A stretch of DNA of 64,000 bases, taken from assembly GCA_002337455.1 (NCBI GenBank), contig DDGC01000021.1, positions 186,001 to 250,000 of the forward strand. Direction: 5' to 3'. Shown here piece by piece: positions 32,660-40,726 of the stretch. Position 1 is the stretch's first letter, and every line of letters starts with the position of its first letter. The notes under the pieces are model-generated. The model was not told the DNA's origin, ran no database searches, and saw only the letters and a program-made list of their open reading frames with translations. The position numbers were made by a program, and so were the translations under genes. Source of the DNA: Rhizobiales bacterium UBA1912. Its GTDB lineage: Bacteria > Pseudomonadota > Alphaproteobacteria > Rhizobiales > Devosiaceae.

Positions 32660-33474
32660 AACAGAGAAAATTCAAATCGGGACTTGGCACGATCATTGTC
32701 GGAGCCGTCCTTGCCATCGCGCTGGTCGCCACGTTCTGGACCCCGTACGATCCGCTCGTCCTCGACTTTACGGCCCGTCTGGCCGCGCCCAGTCTGGCGC
32801 ACCCGCTCGGCACCGATGAATTCGGCCGCGACGTTTTGAGCCGCCTGATGCGCGGGACCGCGGCAAGCATCCAGATCAGTCTCGCGACGGTGTTTCTGGC
32901 GACCTTGGCAGGCGTTCTGTTCGGCGCGTTGACGGGGTATCTGCGCGGCTGGCCCGACCGTGTAATCATGATGTTCAACGATGCGCTTCTGGCCTTTCCG
33001 GGCCTGCTGATGGCGCTGGGTTTGCTGGCCGTGTTTGGCGCCAATATCTGGGGCATCATTCTCGCGTTGGCGATCGCCTATATGTCGTCGGTCGTCCGGA
33101 TCGTCCGCGGCACGGTCCTGAGCCTGCGCGAGCGCGAATTCATCGATGCGTCCCGCGTCATGGGCAATTCCGAGCTGTTTTCGCTCGTACGGCATATCCT
33201 GCCCAATTGCATCGCGCCCATCACGGTGATGGCGACCTCGATGTGCGGCTGGGTCATTCTGTCCGAGAGCGCCCTGAGCTTTCTTGGCATGGGCGTGCCG
33301 CCCCCGGCACCGACCTGGGGCAACATGCTTGCGAACTCGCGGACCTATATCGAACAGGCCGTGTGGCTGGGAATTTTCCCGGGGCTGGCGATTTCGATCA
33401 CCCTTCTTGGCTTCAATCTTCTTGGCGACGCTCTACGTGACCGTCTCGACCCACGCATGAGGGGACAATTGTGA
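32656..33474 (+). CDS. ABC transporter permease, DppC/OppC type
   Basis: 272 residues; ATG overlaps the previous stop (ATGA). The DppC signature HPLGTDEFGRDVLSRLMRGT precedes TM2. The EAA loop EFIDASRVMGNSELFSLVRHILPN contacts the ATPase, and ESALSFLGMGVPPPAPTWGNML is the conserved stretch of the subfamily. About five or six helices. Overlaps the ATPase gene by 4 nt (GTGA), so permeases and ATPase are translationally coupled. Confidence 0.9.
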   Translation: MKQRKFKSGLGTIIVGAVLAIALVATFWTPYDPLVLDFTARLAAPSLAHPLGTDEFGRDVLSRLMRGTAASIQISLATVFLATLAGVLFGALTGYLRGWPDRVIMMFNDALLAFPGLLMALGLLAVFGANIWGIILALAIAYMSSVVRIVRGTVLSLREREFIDASRVMGNSELFSLVRHILPNCIAPITVMATSMCGWVILSESALSFLGMGVPPPAPTWGNMLANSRTYIEQAVWLGIFPGLAISITLLGFNLLGDALRDRLDPRMRGQL

Positions 33475-35117
33475 CGGACGATCTGCTTCTCAAGGTTAGC
33501 AATCTGACGCTTGCAGTCGGCGCGCTACCCGTCATCAACAATCTCAACTTCTCCATCAAACGCCGCGAAATGCTCGGGATCGTCGGAGAGTCCGGGTCGG
33601 GCAAGACCCTGGCGTCCCGCGCTGTCCTTGACCTTACACCGCCTGCGGTAAGTCGCGTGTCCGGCAATATCGTGTTCGAAGGACGCGATCTGGGGAGCCT
33701 TGCGCCCGCCGAGCTACGTTCCGTGCGCGGTGCCGGCATCGCGATGGTCTTCCAGGAGCCCATGACCTCGCTCAATCCGGCTCTGACAGTGGGAAAACAG
33801 CTCGATGAGGGGCTGGAGATTCACACCGACCTCAATGCAGCCGCCCGCCGCGAGGTCGTTCTCAAAATGCTCGATCGGGTTGGGATTTCGGGTGGCGAGT
33901 CAGTGCTCGGTGCCCATCCGCACCAGTTCTCGGGTGGTATGCGGCAGCGCATCATGCTTGCCTCCGCAATGGTGCTCAAGCCCAAGCTGTTGATCGCCGA
34001 CGAGCCGACCACAGCCCTTGATGCCGTCATCCAGCGTGAAGTGATGGAGTTGATGGTCGAGTTGAGCGCGGAGAACGATACCGCAATCTTGCTCATCAGC
34101 CACGATTTGCCGATGATCGCCCGTTACTGCGACCGTGTTCTTGTCATGCAGGACGGCGAGATCAGGGAGGAGGGGCCGACCGACAAGGTCATCGCCAACC
34201 CCCAGCACAGCTATACCCGGCGCCTGTTGTCGACGCTCCCCCGCCGCGGTCCCGTACGCCCGCAGCGCACCGGAACACCGATTGTTGCTGCACAGGACAT
34301 CGCGGTCGAATTTGCCGGCCATCGCAAGCTCTTCCGACCCAAAACCACCAAGCAGGCCCTGAAAGGGGTCAGCGTGGAAATCCGGCCGGGTGAGGTCGTG
34401 GCGGTCGTTGGTGGGTCAGGGTCTGGCAAGACTACGCTGGCGCGCGTGATCGCTGGGCTCCAGAAAACCAATTCGGGAACGCTGCTCTGGCAGGGACAGG
34501 CGATAGGGTCGGACAGGGCCCACACCAGCGACTATCGCACGAACTGCCAGATGGTCTTTCAGGATCCTTATTCCTCGCTCGACCCCCGCATGCGGGTTTT
34601 TGAGATCGTCGACGAGGCGCTGCGCGGCATGGGGCTGGCATCGGGCGAGCGCAAGACGCGCGTAACCCAGGCGCTTGACGAGGTGGGGCTGGGCAACGCG
34701 TTGTCGAAGCGGTTCCCTCATGAGCTTTCGGGTGGGCAGCGCCAGCGCGTTGCAATCGCCAGGGCGATCATTCGCCGCCCCGATTTCATCATCGCCGACG
34801 AGGCCGTCTCGGCGCTCGACGTCACAGTGCGGGCGCAGGTCCTCGATCTGTTTGCCGACTTGCAGAGCCGCTATGGCTTTTCGTGCCTGTTCATCACGCA
34901 CGACCTTGGCGTGGTCGAACAGATCGCCGACCGCGTGATCGTCATGCGCGACGGAGAAATCGTCGAAGAGGGGCCACGCGACGCGATCTTCGATACGCCC
35001 AAAACCGCATACACCCGCGAGCTTTTGTCCGCCGTTCCGGTGCTCGAAACCATCGAAGGCGGCGGCGTTGCGCTCAAATGGCGCTCGGAGGCGGAAGCCT
35101 CCGTCAGTGCCCGATAA
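33471..35117 (+). CDS. Fused DppD-DppF ABC transporter ATPase
   Basis: 548 residues with two complete nucleotide-binding domains in one chain. Domain 1: Walker A GESGSGKT (about residue 38), signature FSGGMRQRI, Walker B LLIADEPTTALD. Domain 2: Walker A GGSGSGKTT (about 313), Q-loop FQDPYSSLDPRMR, signature LSGGQRQRVAIARA, Walker B FIIADEAVSALDV. The usual Dpp/Opp heterodimer of D and F is thus made as one protein. It lacks the Cys-rich C-terminal oligopeptide/iron-sulfur extension after domain 1 seen in OppD. Powers the two permeases upstream. Confidence 0.92.
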   Translation: MTDDLLLKVSNLTLAVGALPVINNLNFSIKRREMLGIVGESGSGKTLASRAVLDLTPPAVSRVSGNIVFEGRDLGSLAPAELRSVRGAGIAMVFQEPMTSLNPALTVGKQLDEGLEIHTDLNAAARREVVLKMLDRVGISGGESVLGAHPHQFSGGMRQRIMLASAMVLKPKLLIADEPTTALDAVIQREVMELMVELSAENDTAILLISHDLPMIARYCDRVLVMQDGEIREEGPTDKVIANPQHSYTRRLLSTLPRRGPVRPQRTGTPIVAAQDIAVEFAGHRKLFRPKTTKQALKGVSVEIRPGEVVAVVGGSGSGKTTLARVIAGLQKTNSGTLLWQGQAIGSDRAHTSDYRTNCQMVFQDPYSSLDPRMRVFEIVDEALRGMGLASGERKTRVTQALDEVGLGNALSKRFPHELSGGQRQRVAIARAIIRRPDFIIADEAVSALDVTVRAQVLDLFADLQSRYGFSCLFITHDLGVVEQIADRVIVMRDGEIVEEGPRDAIFDTPKTAYTRELLSAVPVLETIEGGGVALKWRSEAEASVSAR

Positions 35118-35132
35118 ACCGAGGTTAGACCC

Positions 35133-35990
35133 ATGGATAAACCGTCTTTGCCCACAACCAAGCGCCAGGGCCATGGCGACAAGCTCTCGTTCTACGATTT
35201 CGGGCCGACGCCGTTTTTTGCCCTCCAGAAAGATCAGCGTTTCAGCTACTGCCTGTACGTCCCTCAAGACTATGACGAGCAGGCCAGCCAGACATACCCG
35301 CTGGTGACCCTGGTCCACGGCACCGGCCGGACCGCTGCGCAATACCGCGATTTTTTTGCCGACTTTGCCGAAGAGCATCAGTGCATTGTGCTTGCGCCAC
35401 TCTTTCCTGTCGGCATCATCGAGCCCAATGATTTGACCAACTACAAGCGCATCCAGTTCCACGACATCCGCTACGATCATGTGCTGCTGTGGATGGTCGA
35501 AGAAGTCGAGAAAAAGTACCGCATCGCGTCCGGTGGCATGGCGATGTACGGCTTTTCGGGCGGTGGGCAGTTCGTCCAGCGCTTCTTTATCCTGCATCCG
35601 GAAAAACTGCGGGCGGTGTCCATCGGGGCGCCGGGTGTCGTCACGCTCCTGGACGAGGACTACGACTGGTGGGTCGGCGTGCGCGACCTCAAGGCCCGCT
35701 TCGGCATCGGCGTCAATATCGACGCCATGCGTCAGGTGAAGGTTCAAACCCTCGTCGGAAGCAAGGACGACGCAACCTGGGAAATCACAATTCCACGCAA
35801 CAGTCCGCTCTGGATGGATGGCGCGGATAAGCAGGGCGCCAACCGCCTCGAACGGATCGAGGCGCTGGCGTCCAGCTTTGAGAAACATGGCATCGCCGTA
35901 CAGCGCGACGTCGTGGCTGGTGTGGCACACGAACCATACAAAATGGTCGACGCCGCCCGGCACTTCATGGCGGAGGTTCTGCGCAGCTAG
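35133..35990 (+). CDS. Alpha/beta-hydrolase, possible esterase or amidase
   Basis: 285 residues, 15 nt after the ATPase gene. Oxyanion-hole motif LVHGTGRTAAQYR (about 60-72), nucleophile elbow GFSGGGQ with Ser142, a late acid candidate in GSKDDATW and His in GVAHEPYK. These are consistent with a PHB-depolymerase/esterase-like hydrolase. No signal peptide, so it acts on imported material. Its place between the ATPase and the binding-protein gene of the same importer suggests that it opens an ester or amide of the transported compound. Substrate not inferable from sequence alone. Confidence 0.75.
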   Translation: MDKPSLPTTKRQGHGDKLSFYDFGPTPFFALQKDQRFSYCLYVPQDYDEQASQTYPLVTLVHGTGRTAAQYRDFFADFAEEHQCIVLAPLFPVGIIEPNDLTNYKRIQFHDIRYDHVLLWMVEEVEKKYRIASGGMAMYGFSGGGQFVQRFFILHPEKLRAVSIGAPGVVTLLDEDYDWWVGVRDLKARFGIGVNIDAMRQVKVQTLVGSKDDATWEITIPRNSPLWMDGADKQGANRLERIEALASSFEKHGIAVQRDVVAGVAHEPYKMVDAARHFMAEVLRS

Positions 35991-36031
35991 CGGCAGCCTC
36001 GGCCACAACCAAACGACAAAGGGACATCACA

Positions 36032-37591
36032 ATGGTTTTCAAGGACGCCCTGCGAATGGGCATCGCAGTCCTTGTGCCGGTCGCCATCGGTTCGGCGGCG
36101 ATCGCACAGGAAGACACGACGCTGCGGATTGGGCTTCACGCCGACATCGCCAGCGCCAACCCCGGCGTTAATCGCGACGGGAACTCCGATATGGTACTCG
36201 CGCACGTGGTCGAGGGGCTCGTTGCTTACGATTCCGATCTCGACATCCAGCCAGTTCTCGCCGAAAGCTGGACCATCAGCGACGATCAGACCCAGTACGA
36301 GATCACGCTGCGCCCGGACGTCCAGTTCCACAATGGAGAACCGCTCACAGCCGATCTCGTCGTCTGGAACTTCGAGCGTTATCTTGAAGCCGAAACGAAC
36401 TTCCAGTGTGCGGCCCGCTTCAGTGGCGAAGTCGGTCCGGCAATATCGGACATGGAAGTTGTCGATGATCTGACAGTGCGCTTCACCTTTACAGAAGCCG
36501 CGCCCCATTTTCTGACCACCATGGCGACGATTCAGTGCACGCCCTGGATCATTCACCCCGATTCAGTCGCGGAGGACGGATCGTTCATCAAGCCGATCGG
36601 CACTGGCCCTTACGAGTTTGCCACGTGGGAAACCAGCCGTTACGTCGAGTTGACAGCTTTTGATCGATATTCGCCCGCCGAGGGCGAAAAGAGCGGCTAT
36701 GCAGGCGCCAAGATTGCCGAGATTCCGACGCTGCGGTTCTTGACGGTTCCCGACGCCAGCACGCGCGTCAACGGCCTTCGAGCCGGTGAGATCGATGTTA
36801 TCGACGAGATCGAACCCACGGTAATCGAGAGCCTTCAGTCCGGCGGTTTCACCATCGACATCCAGCCGACCCCGGCCTGGATGATACTGCAGGTACAGAG
36901 CGAGGCCGAAAGCCTTGCCGACGTGCGCATCCGTCAGGCCATCGCCCACGCCATCAATTCCGATCAGCTTGTTTCGGCAATCGGGGAAGGGCTCTACATG
37001 TCCAATCCCTCGATCATTCCGCCCCAGAGTGTTTATCGCACCGAACGTTCGAGCATATGGCCGGAGTACAACATCGAACAGGCCCGGACGCTGCTCGATG
37101 AAGCCGGCTATGATGGTGAACCGATCAGCCTGCTGGTCGCGAACCGCGACAACCGGGTTCAGATCGCGACCATCATTCAGGCCATGCTGACATCTGCCGA
37201 TATCAATGTGGAGCTTGAAGTCCGTGATTGGGCGACCCAGCTCGATCTCTATCGCGAGGGCGATTACGAGCTTGCGGTGTTTGCCTATTCGGCCCGCCTC
37301 GATCCGTTGCTTCTGTTCCAGTCCTTCATTGGCGACAAGCAGGTTGAGCCCGCGCGTCAGTGGGACAACGACGAAGCCGCCGCGCTTCTGGCCGAGGTCT
37401 CCATGGTTACCGATACGGCACGCCGGACCGAGCTGTTCAACGACCTGCACGAGCTCATGGCCGAACAGGTGCCGCTGATTGGGCTGTTCAACTTCTCGGT
37501 GGTCACCGGTCTCGCGCCCGAGGTCAGTGGCTATGAGGGATGGCCGGGCGGTACGCACCGCTTCTGGGGCGTCCAGAAGACGTCAGAATAA
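36032..37591 (+). CDS. ABC transporter substrate-binding protein, family 5 (DppA/OppA-like)
   Basis: 519 residues with a signal peptide ending at about AIGSAAIAQ (residue 26). SBP_bac_5 architecture: LRIGLHADIASANPGV at the start, VLAHVVEGLVAYD, AESWTISDDQTQYEITLRPDVQFHNGEPLTADLV (the family's signature region), PIGTGPYEF, and VRIQAI-type ADVRIRQAIAHAINSD in the second lobe. It works in the periplasm, delivering peptide-like ligands to the DppBC-type permease. It comes after the hydrolase in the same operon; the downstream amidase starts 21 nt later. Confidence 0.92.
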   Translation: MVFKDALRMGIAVLVPVAIGSAAIAQEDTTLRIGLHADIASANPGVNRDGNSDMVLAHVVEGLVAYDSDLDIQPVLAESWTISDDQTQYEITLRPDVQFHNGEPLTADLVVWNFERYLEAETNFQCAARFSGEVGPAISDMEVVDDLTVRFTFTEAAPHFLTTMATIQCTPWIIHPDSVAEDGSFIKPIGTGPYEFATWETSRYVELTAFDRYSPAEGEKSGYAGAKIAEIPTLRFLTVPDASTRVNGLRAGEIDVIDEIEPTVIESLQSGGFTIDIQPTPAWMILQVQSEAESLADVRIRQAIAHAINSDQLVSAIGEGLYMSNPSIIPPQSVYRTERSSIWPEYNIEQARTLLDEAGYDGEPISLLVANRDNRVQIATIIQAMLTSADINVELEVRDWATQLDLYREGDYELAVFAYSARLDPLLLFQSFIGDKQVEPARQWDNDEAAALLAEVSMVTDTARRTELFNDLHELMAEQVPLIGLFNFSVVTGLAPEVSGYEGWPGGTHRFWGVQKTSE

Positions 37592-37612
37592 CAAGGCGAA
37601 GGCAGGGCCAAA

Positions 37613-39067
37613 GTGTCGAAGTTCTCCAATTTTTCCTATGTTTCTTCCGATGCTATTGGCCTTGCCCAGGCCATCTCGGCCGGTGTTCTTTCATCGGCCG
37701 AGGCGGTCAGCGAGGCGCGGAACGCAATTGCCGCCCTCAATCCCGAACTCAATGCGGTTATCGCGTTGACCGATGAGCTTGCGGACCGGCAATTGAACGC
37801 TTTGCCTTCAGGTCCATTGTCAGGCGTGCCTGTGCTGCTCAAGGACGACTGCCCCTCTTATGCCGGCGCTCCGATGTCCTTCGGGTCACGCGCCGCCCGG
37901 GGCAATGTTGCCGAGCGCAACCACGAGATCGTAAACCGCTACCTTGCAAATGGTCTGGTTATCCTGGGCAAGACCAATCTTCCCGAATTTTCATGCAACG
38001 TTGCGACCGAGCCTTCACTAAGTGGCCGGACGCGCAATCCTTGGCATCCCGAGCGCAGTGTCGGCGGCTCGTCGGGTGGCGCGGCAGCGGCTGTTGCCGC
38101 GCGGATGGTCCCGATCGCCTATGCCAATGACGGGGCTGGCTCGATCCGTATCCCCGCCTCGTTCACCGGTCTTTTCGGCCTGCGCCCGTCGCGCGGCCGC
38201 ACGCCCACCGGTCCGGTCTCGGCCGAAAACTGGGGCGGGCTCGTTTCCCACCACGTCCTGACCCGTTCGGTGCGCGATTCCGCGCTCATGCTCGATTTGA
38301 CAAGCGGGCTCGAACCGGGCGCGATGTACGCCGCGCCGACGCCGAAAACGTCATTCCTTGAAGCCGCGGCAGCGGCGCCGGGCCCGATGCGGATCGGCGT
38401 TCTCGACACCTACCCGCTGGGCGTCACAATCGATCCTGAGGTAGCCCGGGCGTTTTCGGAAACCGAAATGCTCATGAAAAAGCTCGGGCACGAGCTCATC
38501 CCTATACGCCCCGATTTCGATGCCGAAGCATTGGCTGGGGCCTTGGCCGACATTGTGGCCGTGTATACGGCGATGGAGGTGGCCGATGTGGCAGAGCAGT
38601 TCGGCGTGCCGGCCACCGAAGATTATTTTGAGCCGGCCAATCTCGCGCTAAAGGCGTATGGCGAAAGCCTCTCGGCGACGATGATCTTGCGGGCGCGGAA
38701 CAGGCTGAGCGCGACGGCTCGGAGTTTCGGACGTCTGTTTGAGAACTGCGATGTCCTGATGACCCCAACCGTCCCGGAACTGCCGCCGTTGACGGGCAGA
38801 CCCGATGCACGCTCGTCTTCACGGGAAGCCTTCATCGCCGATTTTCTCTCGCTAAGCGCTTTTTGCCATCCTGCCAACGCCGCGGGTAACCCGGCGATGA
38901 GCGTGCCGCTCCACACCAGCAATGACGGTCTGCCCATCGGTATTCAGTTTGTCGGCCCCTATGGCGGCGAAGCCGTCCTGTTCTCCCTCGCCGGGCAGTT
39001 GGAAGCCGCAAGCCCATGGCAGGAACGCCTCCCACCCGTTTGCCATGGCGGCGCGCAAAGCGTCTAG
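37613..39067 (+). CDS. Amidase-signature enzyme (NylA/GatA-like amidohydrolase)
   Basis: 484 residues from GTG 37613. Ser-cisSer-Lys catalytic triad is visible: Lys77 (VLLKDDC), the cis-Ser in GGSSGGAAAA (about 153), nucleophile Ser177 in GAGSIRIPAS. The stretch between LGKTNLPEFS and the C-terminal NAAGNPAMSVPL is typical of the family. The overall look (long C-terminal part, LKDD, SFGSRA) resembles 6-aminohexanoate-cyclic-dimer hydrolase (NylA) and related enzymes that open cyclic or linear amides. No signal peptide. As part of an importer operon next to lysine-catabolic genes, hydrolysis of a lysine-type amide or lactam is a reasonable inference. Confidence 0.85.
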   Translation: MSKFSNFSYVSSDAIGLAQAISAGVLSSAEAVSEARNAIAALNPELNAVIALTDELADRQLNALPSGPLSGVPVLLKDDCPSYAGAPMSFGSRAARGNVAERNHEIVNRYLANGLVILGKTNLPEFSCNVATEPSLSGRTRNPWHPERSVGGSSGGAAAAVAARMVPIAYANDGAGSIRIPASFTGLFGLRPSRGRTPTGPVSAENWGGLVSHHVLTRSVRDSALMLDLTSGLEPGAMYAAPTPKTSFLEAAAAAPGPMRIGVLDTYPLGVTIDPEVARAFSETEMLMKKLGHELIPIRPDFDAEALAGALADIVAVYTAMEVADVAEQFGVPATEDYFEPANLALKAYGESLSATMILRARNRLSATARSFGRLFENCDVLMTPTVPELPPLTGRPDARSSSREAFIADFLSLSAFCHPANAAGNPAMSVPLHTSNDGLPIGIQFVGPYGGEAVLFSLAGQLEAASPWQERLPPVCHGGAQSV

Positions 39068-39075
39068 GAATTTCA

Positions 39076-39711
39076 ATGCTATATACCAAGTCCGATTATC
39101 AAACCGCCGATCTGAACGAGGTTTATGATCTCGTCGATGCGCTGACCCTCGGGACTCTCGTGACCGCCCATGAAGGCGGGGTGGCCATTTCACACCCCAT
39201 TTTCATGACCGACCGCAACCGCGGTGATAACGGGACACTGATTTCACACCTCGCGGCTGCCAATGAACACGTTGAGCTGCTTCGCAGGGGACTGCCCACC
39301 GTTGCCGTCATGATGGACATGGGACACTACATTTCATCGTCCTGGTATCCCAACTATCCCGAACGCGACAGTGCGCCCACTTGGGGTTTCAAGGTGGTGC
39401 ATTTTTCTGGCCGCCCCCAGATGATCGGCCAGAAGGAGACGGTTCAGCACCTGGGCGATCTCGTGGCGCATATGGAAAAGGGCAGGGACAAGCCCTGGCA
39501 CATGCGAGAACTCGGACCAGGTGGGCTGGGCCGGCGCCTGCCGCATATCGCGGCCTTTGAAATCCCCGTCGAGCACATCGAAGTAAAATTCAAACTCGGC
39601 CAGGATGAGCGTCCGGCAGACATGAAGGCTGCAGTTTCTCATCTGCGCGATGAAGGGCTCGGCGCCCTTGCTGCCGATATCGTACGGCACGGAAATCTTG
39701 ACGGAAAGTGA
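39076..39711 (+). CDS. PaiB-like FMN-binding protein
   Basis: 211 residues from ATG 39076 with AGGAA upstream. The family (named for Bacillus PaiB) has a split-barrel flavin-binding fold: MLYTKSDYQTADLNEVYDLVDALTLGTLVT at the start, SHLAAANEH (family histidine), VAVMMDMGHYISSSWYP, and the C-terminal GIEVPVEHIEVKFKLGQ-like region with DEGLGALAADI. Some members act as regulators, others probably as flavin-binding enzymes. It lies between the amidase and an M23-fold gene with only a few bases on each side. Role in the operon unknown. Confidence 0.85.
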   Translation: MLYTKSDYQTADLNEVYDLVDALTLGTLVTAHEGGVAISHPIFMTDRNRGDNGTLISHLAAANEHVELLRRGLPTVAVMMDMGHYISSSWYPNYPERDSAPTWGFKVVHFSGRPQMIGQKETVQHLGDLVAHMEKGRDKPWHMRELGPGGLGRRLPHIAAFEIPVEHIEVKFKLGQDERPADMKAAVSHLRDEGLGALAADIVRHGNLDGK

Positions 39712-39718
39712 GACACTT

Positions 39719-40621
39719 ATGAGCGGGAATAACGTCATAGCCAAAAATGGCGGACCTCTAGACGTATTGGCGCAAGCGCTCGCCACAGGACCACTTGCCG
39801 GCGATATCCCGCTGACCGATGCAATCGATAGGGCGCTTGAAGAACGAGGAGCGGACGCTGCAATTGCCGCCGATCCGGCCATCGCCCGTGCAATCGTGCG
39901 CGCACGTGCCGGTCTTGATCCCGTAGAGAACCAGGGAAAGATCGATGCCTGGATCGATGCCAACAGCGGAAGCTGGGATACGATCCTGGGACAGCCGCTG
40001 TCCAAAATGCGGCGCCAAGTTCTAAGTCTTGGACCAGCTGGCGCACGCATCGTCGAGGCGAGCGCGGCCCAGGACCGGGAAGGAGCTTTGGCCGCCTACC
40101 GGGCCTTCCAGGACGCGACACCGTTCGATGTTGGCATAGGCAGTTGGCTCGAAAAGCGCACGGTCTACAGCACCGATGCCTATGTTTCGGCGCGCGTTAG
40201 CGGCCAACGACGCAATATGCATCTGGGTTATGACCTTTTCACTGAGCCTTTGCACCCGCTGTACTGCCCGACCGATGCCCGCGTTGTTTGCTCGGAGCGA
40301 CGCGACATGCGCCTCGACTATGGTGGGCTCGTCGTTCTCGAACACGAAATCTCGTCAGGCATATCGATCTGGTCCCTGTGGGGACACCTGACGACCGCCT
40401 CTGCCCAGCGTTGGAAAAAAGGCGATGTTATCCCGAAAGGTACGCAGTTTGCTGCGATCGGTGACTTTGAAGAAAACGGCTGGTGGCTGCCCCATTTGCA
40501 TCTGCAACTGAGCTTGCTCCCATACGATGACTTTTCCACGATGCCGGGTGTGGGGGAGGAAGCCTACGTCGACGTATGGCGCAAGGTGTTTCCCGACCCG
40601 GCGCGCCTGATCCTCAAATAG
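39719..40621 (+). CDS. Cytosolic M23-fold protein (LytM-like), not a typical murein hydrolase
   Basis: 300 residues from ATG 39719. No signal peptide. The N-terminal ~140 residues are Ala-rich and helical and not recognised. The C-terminal domain has the LytM/M23 zinc pattern: H168-x-x-x-D172 (MHLGYDLF), VVLEHE, IWSLWGHLTTAS with H223, KKGDVIPKGTQFAAIGD, and P-H259-L-H261-LQL after EENGWW. This ENG-W-x-PHLH form resembles, from memory, the M23 module found between kinase and class III aminotransferase domains in some bacterial fusions related to hydroxylysine or phosphoethanolamine lyases. Here it is separate, in a lysine-type catabolic cluster, which argues for a small-molecule role. Confidence 0.7.
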   Translation: MSGNNVIAKNGGPLDVLAQALATGPLAGDIPLTDAIDRALEERGADAAIAADPAIARAIVRARAGLDPVENQGKIDAWIDANSGSWDTILGQPLSKMRRQVLSLGPAGARIVEASAAQDREGALAAYRAFQDATPFDVGIGSWLEKRTVYSTDAYVSARVSGQRRNMHLGYDLFTEPLHPLYCPTDARVVCSERRDMRLDYGGLVVLEHEISSGISIWSLWGHLTTASAQRWKKGDVIPKGTQFAAIGDFEENGWWLPHLHLQLSLLPYDDFSTMPGVGEEAYVDVWRKVFPDPARLILK

Positions 40622-40648
40622 CAAGGTCATGACGAAAAGTCATGACCT
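40622..40648. promoter_or_regulatory. Perfect 10-bp hairpin before the aminotransferase operon
   Basis: AGGTCATGAC (40624-40633), loop GAAAA, GTCATGACCT (40639-40648). There is no T run. It sits directly after the M23 gene stop and 78 bp before the next start, so it may separate the import operon from the catabolic operon or be a regulator site. The 12-mer CAAGGTCATGAC (40622-40633) occurs in reverse complement at 54229-54240, upstream of a LysR gene. Confidence 0.45.
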
Positions 40649-40726
40649 CATCACCAACGGTCGTTTTCCAACGCCGGCCCCGCTCCCTATGGTTGGCGCA
40701 AAACTGACATCGGGTGGATTTCCAAA

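Noticed and set aside
39719..40621. M23 gene as a cell-wall hydrolase
   Set aside because: No signal peptide or membrane anchor, and the genomic context is catabolic, so a murein role is not the best reading.
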